Of a stretch of 64,000 nucleotides of DNA, positions 1 to 7,823 are shown one piece after another. Source of the stretch: Rhodococcoides kyotonense (GTDB lineage Bacteria > Actinomycetota > Actinomycetes > Mycobacteriales > Mycobacteriaceae). The stretch's first letter is position 1. The number at the start of each line of letters is the position of its first letter. The notes beneath the pieces were generated by a model. The model was not told the DNA's origin, made no database searches, and saw nothing but the letters and a program-made list of their open reading frames with translations. Location of the stretch: NCBI RefSeq assembly GCF_900188125.1, contig NZ_FZOW01000014.1:104301-168300 (forward strand), given 5' to 3'. The translations under genes were made by a program, and so were the position numbers.

Positions 1-584
1 TACGCGGAAAGGGCATTCGGACTCGCGTAGACGACCCTGCCTTCGGTGTCGAGACGGATGAACCCGTCGCCTGCACGCGGCGACGAATTGACGTCCGTCC
101 GTTCCACAGGCGTCGGGAACGTGCCGTCGCTGATCATGCGGCACAGATCGTCGGCGCTGGTGCGATAGGCGATCTCGAGCGAGCTTGGCCTGCGCTGCTG
201 CGCGGGGCTCGTGTCTCTCGTCAGTACGGCGATGACGTGCTCTCCGCACCGGACCGGCACGCTCTCCGATCCGCGAACCTCGCCACGCACGATCTCGCGG
301 GTGATCAGCGAATCGATGACCGTCGGGTGCTGGGATTCGGACACCACGGCTCCGACCATGTCCTCCGTGAACGCGGTCGGCGCAGTGGTCGGCCTGCACT
401 GCGCCACGCACAGCACCTTCGCATCGGGGCTACCGGCGACGTCGTCGGTACCGACCCACAACAGCAGGTCAGCGAAGGACAGATCGGCGAGCAGTTGCCA
501 TTCGCCTACGACCCGTTGCAGATGGTCGACGGCCTCACCCGGCAGATCGGTGTGCTCGGCCAGGAGGTCGCTCAGCGTGGACAT
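1..584 (-). CDS. pdtaS: PdtaS-like sensor histidine kinase, N-terminal part (3' end outside window)
   Basis: Reading leftward from an ATG at 584 the frame stays open to the window edge, giving about 194 residues that begin MSTLSDLLAEHTDLPGEAVD. This matches the N-terminal GAF-like sensor region of the soluble kinase PdtaS (Rv3220c), followed by the start of a PAS-like segment (GDGFIRLDTEGRVVYASPNA). The HisKA_2/ATPase half lies beyond base 1. PdtaS phosphorylates the RNA-binding antiterminator PdtaR. It sits 19 bp downstream of the biotinyl carrier gene, the same order as in mycobacteria. The identification rests on sequence resemblance and synteny; the catalytic domain cannot be seen. Confidence 0.8.
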   Translation of the reverse strand, partial: MSTLSDLLAEHTDLPGEAVDHLQRVVGEWQLLADLSFADLLLWVGTDDVAGSPDAKVLCVAQCRPTTAPTAFTEDMVGAVVSESQHPTVIDSLITREIVRGEVRGSESVPVRCGEHVIAVLTRDTSPAQQRRPSSLEIAYRTSADDLCRMISDGTFPTPVERTDVNSSPRAGDGFIRLDTEGRVVYASPNALSA

Positions 585-603
585 CTCAGCGGTGGTTCGC
601 TGG

Positions 604-819
604 TCAGGCGACGACGGCGATGAGATCGCCCTGCTGGATCACGTCACCGACCTCGACGCCGACGGTCGTCACCATACCTGCGGTCTCGGCGAGTACCGGG
701 ATCTCCATCTTCATCGATTCGAGAACGACGAGCGTATCGCCGACGGCGACCGTGTCGCCCTCTGCCACGACGATCTGAAAGACAGTCGACACCATTTCCG
801 CCCGCACGTCCTCGGCCAT
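604..819 (-). CDS. Biotin/lipoyl attachment domain protein (Rv3221c/TB7.3-like)
   Basis: This is a 71-residue single-domain biotinyl/lipoyl carrier. It starts MAEDVRAEMVSTVFQIVVAE and contains the attachment motif ESMKMEIPV, whose Lys would carry biotin. The whole protein is one BCCP-like beta-sandwich. An upstream ATG at 846 is possible, but the 71-residue form matches the mycobacterial TB7.3 length. BirA is encoded later in this window (47734-48564) and is the expected modifying enzyme. The partner enzyme is unknown: free-standing carriers of this type are not assigned to a known carboxylase. It is divergent from the bL37 gene. Confidence 0.9.
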   Translation of the reverse strand: MAEDVRAEMVSTVFQIVVAEGDTVAVGDTLVVLESMKMEIPVLAETAGMVTTVGVEVGDVIQQGDLIAVVA

Positions 820-912
820 GACTCTCCCTCTCGTCCCACGCTCCACGAGACCCGTGGAAGCGCACTCGGTCTCACGTGAAAGACTGTAGTGAACCTACGA
901 GAGGAGCTACAC

Positions 913-987
913 ATGGGTAAGCGTGGACGCAAGAAGCGCAGTCGCAAGAACAACAAGGCAAACCACGGCAAGCGTCCCAACAGCTGA
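913..987 (+). CDS. 50S ribosomal protein bL37 (24 residues)
   Basis: This very short gene encodes a 24-residue, strongly basic peptide (MGKRGRKKRSRKNNKANH, ending GKRPNS). I recognise it as the actinobacterial ribosomal protein bL37, first seen in mycobacterial 70S cryo-EM structures. A GAGGAG ribosome-binding site at 901-906 lies six bases before the ATG. A strong 15-bp terminator hairpin follows directly at 1006-1042, so it is a monocistronic unit. It falls below common gene-calling length limits. Its place between the biotinyl carrier gene and rshA/sigH matches the mycobacterial arrangement as I recall it. Confidence 0.88.
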   Translation: MGKRGRKKRSRKNNKANHGKRPNS

Positions 988-1005
988 CGCAGTGCCCTGA
1001 TACAC

Positions 1006-1042
1006 GAGAAGGCCGGGAAGCTCGATGCTTCCCGGCCTTCTC
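1006..1042. terminator. Bidirectional intrinsic terminator between bL37 and rshA
   Basis: Arms gagaaggccgggaag (1006-1020) and cttcccggccttctc (1028-1042) pair perfectly over 15 bp around a 7-base loop. It sits between two converging genes, bL37 on + and rshA on -, so it can serve both. No long T-run follows, which is common in high-GC actinobacteria. Confidence 0.85.
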
Positions 1043-1057
1043 CGTGTTCGGCTGGTT

Positions 1058-1345
1058 CTAGTCGATCTCGGACTGCTTGATCAGAACGGTCCGTCGAATT
1101 TCGATGCTCAATCGCTCTCGGAGCCCGGCAGGCGCCTGCTCTCCCCCGCACTTGCGCCCGATGAGGCTCTTGACCTTCTCCTCGATTCCATATGCAGCGA
1201 GGCACGAACCACACTCGTCCAGGTGGCGCTTCAGTCGGTGTTTGGTTCCCTCGTCGCACTCGTTGTCCAACATCAGCCATACATCGGCGATCACCGCCGA
1301 GCAGTCCAGCTTCTCGAACTCGCTGTTCTCCGCATCCGATGTCAC
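1058..1345 (-). CDS. rshA: Anti-sigma factor RshA (ZAS family)
   Basis: This 95-residue protein has the zinc-associated anti-sigma (ZAS) signature H41-xxx-C45-xx-C48 in the segment HLDECGSC. RshA binds SigH in the reduced cytoplasm and releases it when the motif cysteines are oxidised, so it is the redox sensor of the pair. Its ATG overlaps the sigH stop in an ATGA arrangement (sigH ends at 1342), which couples translation and helps keep the two proteins balanced. It corresponds to Rv3221A. The remaining sequence is helical and acidic, as is usual in the family. Confidence 0.92.
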   Translation of the reverse strand: MTSDAENSEFEKLDCSAVIADVWLMLDNECDEGTKHRLKRHLDECGSCLAAYGIEEKVKSLIGRKCGGEQAPAGLRERLSIEIRRTVLIKQSEID

Positions 1346-2097
1346 CGCGAAACCTCCTGCTCGTGCGCGTCGACCGCGCCGCCCCGATTGAATCCACGCT
1401 CGCGGGCCACACCGGCGAGCAGACCCCTGAGTTGCTTGCGGCCACGATGCAGCCGCGACATCACCGTTCCGATGGGCGTGCCCATGATCTCGGCGATCTC
1501 CTTGTACGGGAATCCCTCGACGTCGGCGTAGTAGACCGCCATGCGGAATTCTTCCGGCAACGACTGCAGTGCAGTCTTGATGTCGTCGTCGGGCAAGGCG
1601 TCCAACGCCTCGACTTCCGCCGACCGCAGGCCGGTCGACGTGTGCTCGGCCGTAGCGGCGAGCTGCCAGTCGGTGATCTCGTCGGTCGGGTACTGCGCGG
1701 GTTGCCGCTGCTTCTTCCGGTACGAGTTGATGTAGGTGTTGGTCAGAATTCGGTACAACCAGGCCTTGAGATTCGTGCCTTCACGGAACGACCGGAAGGC
1801 GGAATAGGCCTTGATGTAGGTCTCCTGGACCAGGTCTTCCGCGTCTGCAGGGTTTCGCGTCATGCGCAGTGCGGCACCGTACAGCTGGTCCAGCATCGGG
1901 AGCGCGTCACGTTCGAAACGTTCCGTCAGTTCGGTCTCCGATTCAGCCGCCGCCTGAGCTGTGCGCTCGACTTCCTCCACGCTGATCCCTTCGGTAGCCA
2001 TGTTCGACCAGGTTACCGCGGGCTCTGTCAGGTCCTTCACGTAGATCGCACTGCCACCGGCAGCGCGGACGGGTCGCTCGGTCGTGGTTGCAGCCAC
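1342..2097 (-). CDS. sigH: ECF RNA polymerase sigma factor SigH
   Basis: The core ([20 protein letters not shown], then [40 protein letters not shown] and the region-4 helix-turn-helix [20 protein letters not shown]) is nearly identical to mycobacterial SigH/SigR. It directs the oxidative and heat stress regulon (thioredoxins, chaperones). I chose GTG 2097 (251 residues) because GGAAGGGA lies six bases before it and a SigH-type promoter ends about 40 bases upstream. An internal ATG at 2001 gives the 219-residue length of the M. tuberculosis protein but has no visible ribosome-binding site. Translation is coupled to rshA by ATGA. Confidence 0.93.
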   Translation of the reverse strand: MAATTTERPVRAAGGSAIYVKDLTEPAVTWSNMATEGISVEEVERTAQAAAESETELTERFERDALPMLDQLYGAALRMTRNPADAEDLVQETYIKAYSAFRSFREGTNLKAWLYRILTNTYINSYRKKQRQPAQYPTDEITDWQLAATAEHTSTGLRSAEVEALDALPDDDIKTALQSLPEEFRMAVYYADVEGFPYKEIAEIMGTPIGTVMSRLHRGRKQLRGLLAGVARERGFNRGGAVDAHEQEVSR

Positions 2098-2137
2098 AGC
2101 GTGTCCCTTCCTGCTCGTTAGATACTCGAACCAGAAG

Positions 2138-2164
2138 AACACCGAGACTGCTCGACGTGTTCCC
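2138..2164 (-). promoter_or_regulatory. SigH-type (GGGAACA-N17-GTT) autoregulatory promoter of sigH
   Basis: On the minus strand GGGAACA (2164-2158) is followed, after 17 bases, by GTT (2140-2138). This matches the SigH/SigR consensus GGAA(T/C)-N16-20-GTT. Transcription would begin near 2130, about 30 bases before the GTG at 2097, which supports that start. Positive autoregulation of sigH is established in mycobacteria and Streptomyces (sigR). Confidence 0.82.
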
Positions 2165-2182
2165 ACCGATACAGTGACGCGC

Positions 2183-2677
2183 ATGGCCGCCGCATCGACA
2201 CCAGCTATAGCGGTACTCGCTCGAGCGAAGGTCGACCACGAGGTTCACACCTACGACCACGATCCGCGCTCGGAATCGTTCGGGACGGAAGCCGCCGACA
2301 TCCTGTGCGAACGCCTCGGTGTCGAGCGCGCGCAGATCTTCAAGACGCTCGTGATCCGCAAGCACGACGGAAAACTCGCCGTCGCCGTCCTCCCGGTCAC
2401 CAAGACGCTGTCGCTCAAGTCCGCTGCCGCGGCACTCGACACCCGCAAGGTCGCGATGGCCGAACGCGGCGAAGCCGAACGTTCGTCCGGCTACGTCTTC
2501 GGAGGCATTTCCCCTCTCGGCCAGAAGCGAGCACTGCCTACCGTCGTCGACGATTCCGCGCTCGGCTGGGATCGTGTGCTGTGCAGCGGCGGACGGCGCG
2601 GGCTGGAGATCGAACTCGATCCCCGTGAACTCGTTCGACTCACCCACGCAGTCACCGCGCCCATCGTGACGACGTGA
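2183..2677 (+). CDS. ybaK: YbaK/EbsC-type aminoacyl-tRNA deacylase
   Basis: This 164-residue protein of the YbaK/ProX superfamily starts [20 protein letters not shown]. The conserved lysine-bearing stretch [20 protein letters not shown] and the C-terminal loop [13 protein letters not shown] are typical of Cys-tRNA(Pro) deacylases, which clear mischarged tRNA in trans. It is divergent from sigH, with 85 bp between the starts; the SigH promoter lies in that gap on the other strand. A GTG at 2174 would add three residues. Exact tRNA specificity cannot be read from sequence. Confidence 0.9.
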   Translation: MAAASTPAIAVLARAKVDHEVHTYDHDPRSESFGTEAADILCERLGVERAQIFKTLVIRKHDGKLAVAVLPVTKTLSLKSAAAALDTRKVAMAERGEAERSSGYVFGGISPLGQKRALPTVVDDSALGWDRVLCSGGRRGLEIELDPRELVRLTHAVTAPIVTT

Positions 2678-2701
2678 ACGTCGATGCGCAAAGATGGGCA
2701 G

Positions 2702-4003
2702 GTGAGCAATTGGACAGCGCCGACCGCAACCACCCCAGTCCACGCAACCGTCACGTTGCCCGGATCGAAGTCCATCACCAATCGCGCGCTGGTCGTCTCC
2801 GCGCTCGCCGAGGGAACGTCGACGGTGACCGGAACCCTCCGAAGTCGTGACACCGACCTCATGATCGCCGCGTTGCGCGATCTCGGAGTCGTCATCGACA
2901 TCGATCCGGCCGACCCGACGTCGTTGACCGTCGTTCCAGCTCCCCTGCGCGGCGCGACCATCGATTGCGGCCTGGCAGGAACGGTCATGCGTTTCGTCCC
3001 GCCCCTCGCTGCCCTGGCTCGGGGCGCAGTGGCATTCGACGGTGACGAGCAGGCCCGTTCCAGGCCGCTGGACACTATCCTCGGGGCCCTTCGGTCGCTC
3101 GGCGCGCAGGTGGACGGAGATGCTCTTCCGTTCACCGTGACGGGCTCTGGAAGCGTTGCAGGCGGGTCCGTCGAGATCGACGCGTCGGGCTCGTCTCAGT
3201 TCGTCTCCGGTCTCATGCTGTCGGCAGCCGCGTTCGACGACGGGGTCACCATCCACCACGTCGGCAAGCCCGTCCCGTCGATGCCGCACATCGACATGAC
3301 CGTCGAGATGCTGCGAGCCGCAGGCGTTCGCGTCGACACCCCTGCCGACAGCGGCGACGCCGATACGTGGCGCGTGCATCCAGGGCCCATCCGGTCCGTC
3401 GACTGGGTCGTCGAGCCCGATCTGTCCAACGCCACGCCGTTCCTCGCGGCCGCCGCGGTGACTTCCGGCGAAGTGCGAGTGCCGCATTGGCCGTCGACGA
3501 CGACGCAGCCCGGCGATGCCATCCGCGGCATTCTCGAGTCGATGGGCGCCGCCGTGAGGCTCGACGACGGGACTCTCGTCGTCCGGGGCCCGGAGAAGTT
3601 GCGCGGCATCGATGTCGATCTGCACGACGTCGGTGAGTTGACGCCTACCGTCGCGGCACTCGCCGCAGTTGCCGAAGGCCCGTCGTGGTTGCGAGGGATC
3701 GCGCACCTCCGTGGGCACGAAACCGACCGTCTCGCGGCGCTGACCACCGAGATCACGCGACTCGGCGGCACCGCGATCGAGATCGAGGACGGCCTGGAGA
3801 TCCGACCCGTGCCCCTGCACGGCGGTGTGTGGCACGCGTACGCGGATCACCGAATGGCCACGGCGGGAGCCATTCTCGGACTCGTCGTCGACGGGGTCGA
3901 GGTGGACGACATCGACACGACGTCCAAGACGTTGCCGGGCTTCGCTGCGTTGTGGAACCAGATGCTGGCCGGCTCGCCTGCGCACGAAGGGTCGTCGTCC
4001 TGA
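2702..4003 (+). CDS. aroA: 3-phosphoshikimate 1-carboxyvinyltransferase (EPSP synthase)
   Basis: AroA joins PEP to shikimate-3-phosphate in the shikimate pathway. The N-terminal [11 protein letters not shown] loop (substrate and phosphate binding) and the later [12 protein letters not shown] and [15 protein letters not shown] segments are diagnostic, and the length of about 433 residues is standard. I chose GTG 2702 because family members begin a few residues before the WTAPTA motif; an in-frame ATG at 2684 is the alternative. It follows ybaK by 24 bp and its stop overlaps the start of rsgA. The aroA-rsgA order matches Rv3227-Rv3228. Confidence 0.96.
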   Translation: MSNWTAPTATTPVHATVTLPGSKSITNRALVVSALAEGTSTVTGTLRSRDTDLMIAALRDLGVVIDIDPADPTSLTVVPAPLRGATIDCGLAGTVMRFVPPLAALARGAVAFDGDEQARSRPLDTILGALRSLGAQVDGDALPFTVTGSGSVAGGSVEIDASGSSQFVSGLMLSAAAFDDGVTIHHVGKPVPSMPHIDMTVEMLRAAGVRVDTPADSGDADTWRVHPGPIRSVDWVVEPDLSNATPFLAAAAVTSGEVRVPHWPSTTTQPGDAIRGILESMGAAVRLDDGTLVVRGPEKLRGIDVDLHDVGELTPTVAALAAVAEGPSWLRGIAHLRGHETDRLAALTTEITRLGGTAIEIEDGLEIRPVPLHGGVWHAYADHRMATAGAILGLVVDGVEVDDIDTTSKTLPGFAALWNQMLAGSPAHEGSSS

Positions 4004-4989
4004 GTCCCCGTCGGTACGACGAATCGGATGTGCGGATTCGTCCGGGCAAGAGCACACGCCCCAGGACGAAGACGCGCCCCGACCATGCAGACGCGGAATC
4101 GGCCATGGTGGTCTCGGTGGACCGAGGTCGCTGGGGATGCGTCCTCGGCGGGGATCCTGCCAAACCGGTGGTGACGATGCGGGCGCGCGAACTCGGCCGC
4201 ACACCCATCGTCGTCGGCGACGACGTCGACATCGTCGGGGATCTGTCCGGCAAAGTGGACACTCTGGCCCGCATAGTTCGAGTCTCCGAACGCCGAACGG
4301 TGTTGCGGCGCACCGCAGACGACACCGATCCGTACGAACGTGTTGTCGTCGCGAACGCCGAACAACTACTCATAGTCGCGGCGCTTGCCGACCCTCCCCC
4401 ACGAACCGGGTTCGTCGAGCGTGCCTTGGTCGCGGCCTATGTCGGCGGTCTGACGCCGATCCTGTGCCTCACCAAGAGCGACCTCGCCGATCCCGCGGAG
4501 TTCGTGGCAGCGTTCGCAGACCTCGACGTGCCCGTGGTGCTCGCGGGGCAGACGGAGGACCTCGGTGAGGTGACCGGAATTCTCACCGGCACCGTGACTG
4601 CGCTGATCGGCCACTCCGGGGTCGGCAAATCGACTCTCGTCAACAGACTCGTGCCCGACGCCCACCGCGCCACCGGCGTCGTCTCGGGCGTCGGCAAAGG
4701 ACGTCACACGTCGACGCAGTCCGTCGCTCTGCCGTTGCCGGGTGGTGGCTGGGTCGTCGACACCCCCGGTATTCGATCGTTCGGCCTCGCGCACATTTCG
4801 CCCGAGGATGTGGTGGCCGCGTTCTCCGACCTCGCGCAGACCATCGAGGACTGCCCCCGCGGGTGTACGCACCTCGGTCCGCCCGCAGATCCCGAATGCG
4901 CCCTCGACACCCTCACCGGCGATGCGGCTCGACGCGTCCACGCGGTCCGGCTCCTGCTGGAAGCGGTACGTACGAACGAGGCCTGGTAG
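4000..4989 (+). CDS. rsgA: Ribosome small-subunit-dependent GTPase A
   Basis: RsgA is a late 30S assembly GTPase with circularly permuted G motifs. After an N-terminal OB-like region, G4 (TKSD), G1 ([10 protein letters not shown]) and G3 (DTPG) appear in permuted order, then a cysteine-rich zinc knuckle (C-P-R-G-C-T-H...C). Start choice is awkward. The conserved opening [10 protein letters not shown] begins right after a CTG at 4000 that overlaps the aroA TGA. The first ordinary start codon is GTG 4029, which removes part of that opening. I give the CTG version because conservation appears to extend to it. Confidence 0.9.
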   Translation: MSPRRYDESDVRIRPGKSTRPRTKTRPDHADAESAMVVSVDRGRWGCVLGGDPAKPVVTMRARELGRTPIVVGDDVDIVGDLSGKVDTLARIVRVSERRTVLRRTADDTDPYERVVVANAEQLLIVAALADPPPRTGFVERALVAAYVGGLTPILCLTKSDLADPAEFVAAFADLDVPVVLAGQTEDLGEVTGILTGTVTALIGHSGVGKSTLVNRLVPDAHRATGVVSGVGKGRHTSTQSVALPLPGGGWVVDTPGIRSFGLAHISPEDVVAAFSDLAQTIEDCPRGCTHLGPPADPECALDTLTGDAARRVHAVRLLLEAVRTNEAW

Positions 4990-4995
4990 GCGCTA

Positions 4996-5037
4996 CGTGA
5001 GTGAAAATGTATAGCGGGCTATACATTTTCACTCACG
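4996..5037. terminator. 20-bp perfect inverted repeat between converging rsgA and desA3
   Basis: The arm 4996-5015 (cgtgagtgaaaatgtatagc) and its exact complement at 5018-5037 leave only two loop bases. It sits between the ends of two converging genes, where a bidirectional terminator is expected. The unusually AT-rich arms and tiny loop make it more like a palindromic element than a classic GC-rich terminator. Confidence 0.65.
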
Positions 5038-5040
5038 AGG

Positions 5041-6294
5041 TCATTTGGTGAATTTCGCGACGAGGCCGCGAATTCCCTTGTTTTTCTTCGATTCCTGGAT
5101 CGCGGTACGCAGTCCGCGACGCTTGCCCGTCTCGGGATCGATGGTCAGCAGACCACCGGCGGCGCCGGCGAACTTCTTCTCCGACGCGGTTTCCGGGGCA
5201 TCGTCCGCGGTCGCCTTCAGGTACTTGTTCGGCAGCGACAGCTTCGCGATGGTGCGCCACGACAGCAGGTACTGCTTGCCGATCGAGCCCGTCGTGTAGG
5301 GCAGGTCGTACTTCTCGGCGAGCTCGAGAACGCGAACCTTGATCTCCCGCAACCGATTACTGGGCAGGTCCGGGAACAGATGATGCTCGATCTGGTAGCA
5401 GAGGTTGCCGCTCATGAACTCCATGACAGGACCGGCGTCGAAGTTCGCACTGCCGAGCATCTGACGCAGGTACCACTGACCCTGTGTCTCGTTGTCCATG
5501 TCCGCCTTGGTGAACTTCTCGGCACCGTCGGGGAAGTGACCGCAGAAGATGACCGTGTTGGTCCACACGTTGCGAATCATGTTGGCGACGATGTTCGCGG
5601 TCAGCGTGCTCTTCCACGCCGGACCGGTGAGCGCCGGGTAGACGACGTAGTCCTTCGCGATCTGCTTGCCGATCTTCTCGAGCACCTCGCGACGCTTCTG
5701 CTCGAACTCCTCGCGTGGCACGCGTCCCTTGGCGACCTTGCCGAGCTCGAGGTGCTGCGCGGCGACGCCGTACTCGAAGAACAGCTGCAGCAGCAGGTTG
5801 TACACCGGGTTACCCAGGTTGAAGGGCTTCCATCGCTGGTCGCGGGTGACACGAAGCAGGCCGTAGCCGACGTCGTCGTCCATGCCGAGGACGTTGGTGT
5901 ACTTGTGGTGGATGTAGTTGTGGGTCTGCTTCCAGTGCGCGGACGGTCCAGTGTTGTCCCATTCCCACGACGTGGAGTGGATCTCCGGATCGTTCATCCA
6001 GTCCCACTGCCCGTGCATCACATTGTGCCCGAGCTCCATGTTCTCGATGATCTTCGCGGCACCGAGCATGCCGGTCCCCAACAACCACGCCGGGCGCTTA
6101 CGGCTGGCGAAAAGCACAGCGCGACCGCCTATTTCGAGCGTGCGCTGGAGTCTGATGGTGTTACGGATGTATCGCGCATCTCGCTCGCCGCGCGACGCTT
6201 CGATGTCGCGTCGGATCGCGTCGAGCTCGACGCCGAGCGCTTCGACGTCGGCATCGGTCAGATGGGCGTATTCCTTGATGTCCGATATCGCCAC
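5041..6294 (-). CDS. desA3: DesA3-type membrane acyl-CoA desaturase, copy 1
   Basis: This 417-residue integral-membrane fatty acid desaturase of the stearoyl-CoA delta-9 type resembles DesA3/Rv3229c. The three di-iron histidine boxes are present: H90-NVM-H94 (GHNVMHGQ), H125-NYI-HH130 (HNYIHHKYTN) and QIEHH (in CYQIEHHLFPDLPSN). It needs electrons from the oxidoreductase encoded at 7824-8951. The C-terminal basic tail GKRRGLRTAIQESKKNK recurs in the neighbouring paralogue. A putative operator lies about 60 bases upstream (6351-6381). The second copy ends 113 bp upstream of this start. Confidence 0.93.
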   Translation of the reverse strand: MAISDIKEYAHLTDADVEALGVELDAIRRDIEASRGERDARYIRNTIRLQRTLEIGGRAVLFASRKRPAWLLGTGMLGAAKIIENMELGHNVMHGQWDWMNDPEIHSTSWEWDNTGPSAHWKQTHNYIHHKYTNVLGMDDDVGYGLLRVTRDQRWKPFNLGNPVYNLLLQLFFEYGVAAQHLELGKVAKGRVPREEFEQKRREVLEKIGKQIAKDYVVYPALTGPAWKSTLTANIVANMIRNVWTNTVIFCGHFPDGAEKFTKADMDNETQGQWYLRQMLGSANFDAGPVMEFMSGNLCYQIEHHLFPDLPSNRLREIKVRVLELAEKYDLPYTTGSIGKQYLLSWRTIAKLSLPNKYLKATADDAPETASEKKFAGAAGGLLTIDPETGKRRGLRTAIQESKKNKGIRGLVAKFTK

Positions 6295-6350
6295 GGGTTA
6301 CGGCCCTCCTGGCAGTCGTCGGTCGTGCAGTATGCACGTTGATTCAACTA

Positions 6351-6381
6351 CCGTACCGTAACTTACGGCTCCGTAGGTTAC
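6351..6381. promoter_or_regulatory. Putative repressor operator upstream of desaturase copy 1
   Basis: The inverted repeat ccgtaa-c-ttacgg (6356-6368) is followed by ccgtaggttac (6371-6381). The same 11-mer occurs upstream of the electron-donor gene at 9015-9025. The element overlaps the expected -35 region of a minus-strand promoter whose -10 may be CATACT (6334-6329). A TetR-type fatty-acid regulator is a reasonable guess; the binding protein is not in the window. Confidence 0.55.
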
Positions 6382-6407
6382 GTGCCCGTAGGTGTGAGTG
6401 AACTCAC

Positions 6408-7703
6408 CTAGCGGTTGCGCCGCGCCTGCCGCAGGGCCTTGGCCTGCCGCTTGGCTTCCTTCTTCGCATGCCGCAACGACACGCGCGCCTCCGCGATCGC
6501 AGACCTCAGTCCCCGTCGCTTGCCCGTCAACGGATCGATCCGCAACGCGTGGACAACGGGGGTATCACCCGTCCTGAACCGGCGCTCCGAACTGGTCTCC
6601 GGTGCATCGTCCGACGTCGCACGCAACCACGAGTCCGGCAACGACAGCTTGTGGATGGTCCGCAGCGCGAGCAGGTACTGCTTGCCCAGCGATCCCGTCG
6701 TGTACGGGAGGTCGTACTTCTCGCACAACGCGTGGACTCGCTCGGCGATCTCGGAGTACCGGTTGCTCGGTAGATCCGGGAACATGTGGTGCTCGATCTG
6801 GTAGCACAGATTGCCGCTCATGAACGCCATGACCTTGCCGGCCTCGAAGTTGGCGCTACCGAGCATCTGACGCAGATACCACTCGGCTCGCGTCTCCTTC
6901 TCGAACTGGCCCATGGTGAACTTCTCGGCGCCGTCGGGAAAGTGACCGCAGAAGATCACCGCGTATGCCCAGAGGTTACGGACCAGGTTCGCAGTGGCAT
7001 TGGCAGTCAACGTGCTCTTCCACGCCGGACCCGTCAGCGCCGGAAACAGAACGAAATCCTTACCGACCTGACGGACGATCTTGGACGCGAACGCGCGATT
7101 GGACGGCGACTGCCAGAAGGACAGACCGTCCTCCCCGTCCATCTCCTTCTGCGCGGAATGGTCGTGGATTGCGATGCCCCACTCGAACGTCGTCGCGAGA
7201 ACGACGTTGGCCAGCGGCTGAAGAAGATTGATCGGCTTCCACGGTTCGTCGCGGGTCATGCGAAGAATGCCGAAGCCGATATCCTCGTCCATGCCGACGA
7301 TGTTGGTGTAAGTGTGGTGCGAGTAGTTGTGCGCGCGCTTCCACTGTTCCGACGGACCGGTCTGGTCCCATTCCCACGACACGGAGTGAATCTCCGGATC
7401 GTTCATCCAGTCCCACTGCCCGTGCATCACATTGTGGCCGAGTTCCATGTTCTCGATGATCTTGGCGACGCTCAACATGGCGGTACCAGCCAGCCACGCA
7501 GGCCGATATTTGCTGCCCAGCAACACGATTCGGCCGCCGAGCTCGAGACAGCGTTGCAGTTTGATGGTCCGCCGAATGTACGACGCGTCGCGCTCGCCCC
7601 TGCTGTCCTCGATATCGCGGCGTACCGCGTCGAGTTCGCGACCGAAAGCTTCGAGATCTTCCTCGGTCAGATGAGCGAACTCCTTGATGTCCGTGATGGC
7701 CAT
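6408..7703 (-). CDS. desA3: DesA3-type membrane acyl-CoA desaturase, copy 2
   Basis: This tandem paralogue (431 residues) starts MAITDIKEFAHLTEEDLEAF and shares all three histidine boxes with copy 1 (HNVMHG, HNYSHHTYTN, QIEHHMFPDLPSN). It differs most in the middle (HDHSAQKEMDGEDGLSFWQS) and in a highly basic C-terminus. GGAGG lies seven bases before the ATG, so I prefer 7703 to an upstream in-frame start at 7808. It probably introduces a double bond into acyl-CoAs of a different length from copy 1; specificity cannot be told from sequence. It lies 120 bp downstream of the FNR-like gene. Confidence 0.93.
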   Translation of the reverse strand: MAITDIKEFAHLTEEDLEAFGRELDAVRRDIEDSRGERDASYIRRTIKLQRCLELGGRIVLLGSKYRPAWLAGTAMLSVAKIIENMELGHNVMHGQWDWMNDPEIHSVSWEWDQTGPSEQWKRAHNYSHHTYTNIVGMDEDIGFGILRMTRDEPWKPINLLQPLANVVLATTFEWGIAIHDHSAQKEMDGEDGLSFWQSPSNRAFASKIVRQVGKDFVLFPALTGPAWKSTLTANATANLVRNLWAYAVIFCGHFPDGAEKFTMGQFEKETRAEWYLRQMLGSANFEAGKVMAFMSGNLCYQIEHHMFPDLPSNRYSEIAERVHALCEKYDLPYTTGSLGKQYLLALRTIHKLSLPDSWLRATSDDAPETSSERRFRTGDTPVVHALRIDPLTGKRRGLRSAIAEARVSLRHAKKEAKRQAKALRQARRNR

Positions 7704-7739
7704 CGTGGTCCTCCGAAAGTCATGGGCGGTGCCCGAAAC

Positions 7740-7768
7740 TACATATTCGCGACAAGCGCCACCTGCAA
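7740..7768 (-). promoter_or_regulatory. Candidate sigma-A promoter of desaturase copy 2
   Basis: On the minus strand TTGCAG (7768-7763), 17 bases, then TATGTA (7745-7740) precede the start at 7703 by about 37 bases. This suggests copy 2 can be transcribed separately from the upstream reductase gene. The call is made by eye. Confidence 0.5.
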
Positions 7769-7823
7769 GCCTAACCGAGATTGCTGAGAAGTCCGTGTGG
7801 GTGCTCACACATTCCGTGCGTAC

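Noticed and set aside
711..1445. Long antisense open frame across the carrier, bL37 and rshA
   Set aside because: It is a shadow frame, rich in Arg and Ser, opposite to or overlapping well-supported genes.
1943..4204. 753-codon minus-strand open frame opposite aroA
   Set aside because: It is the antisense of aroA and ybaK and runs into sigH; Arg/Gly/Asp-rich content typical of a high-GC shadow.
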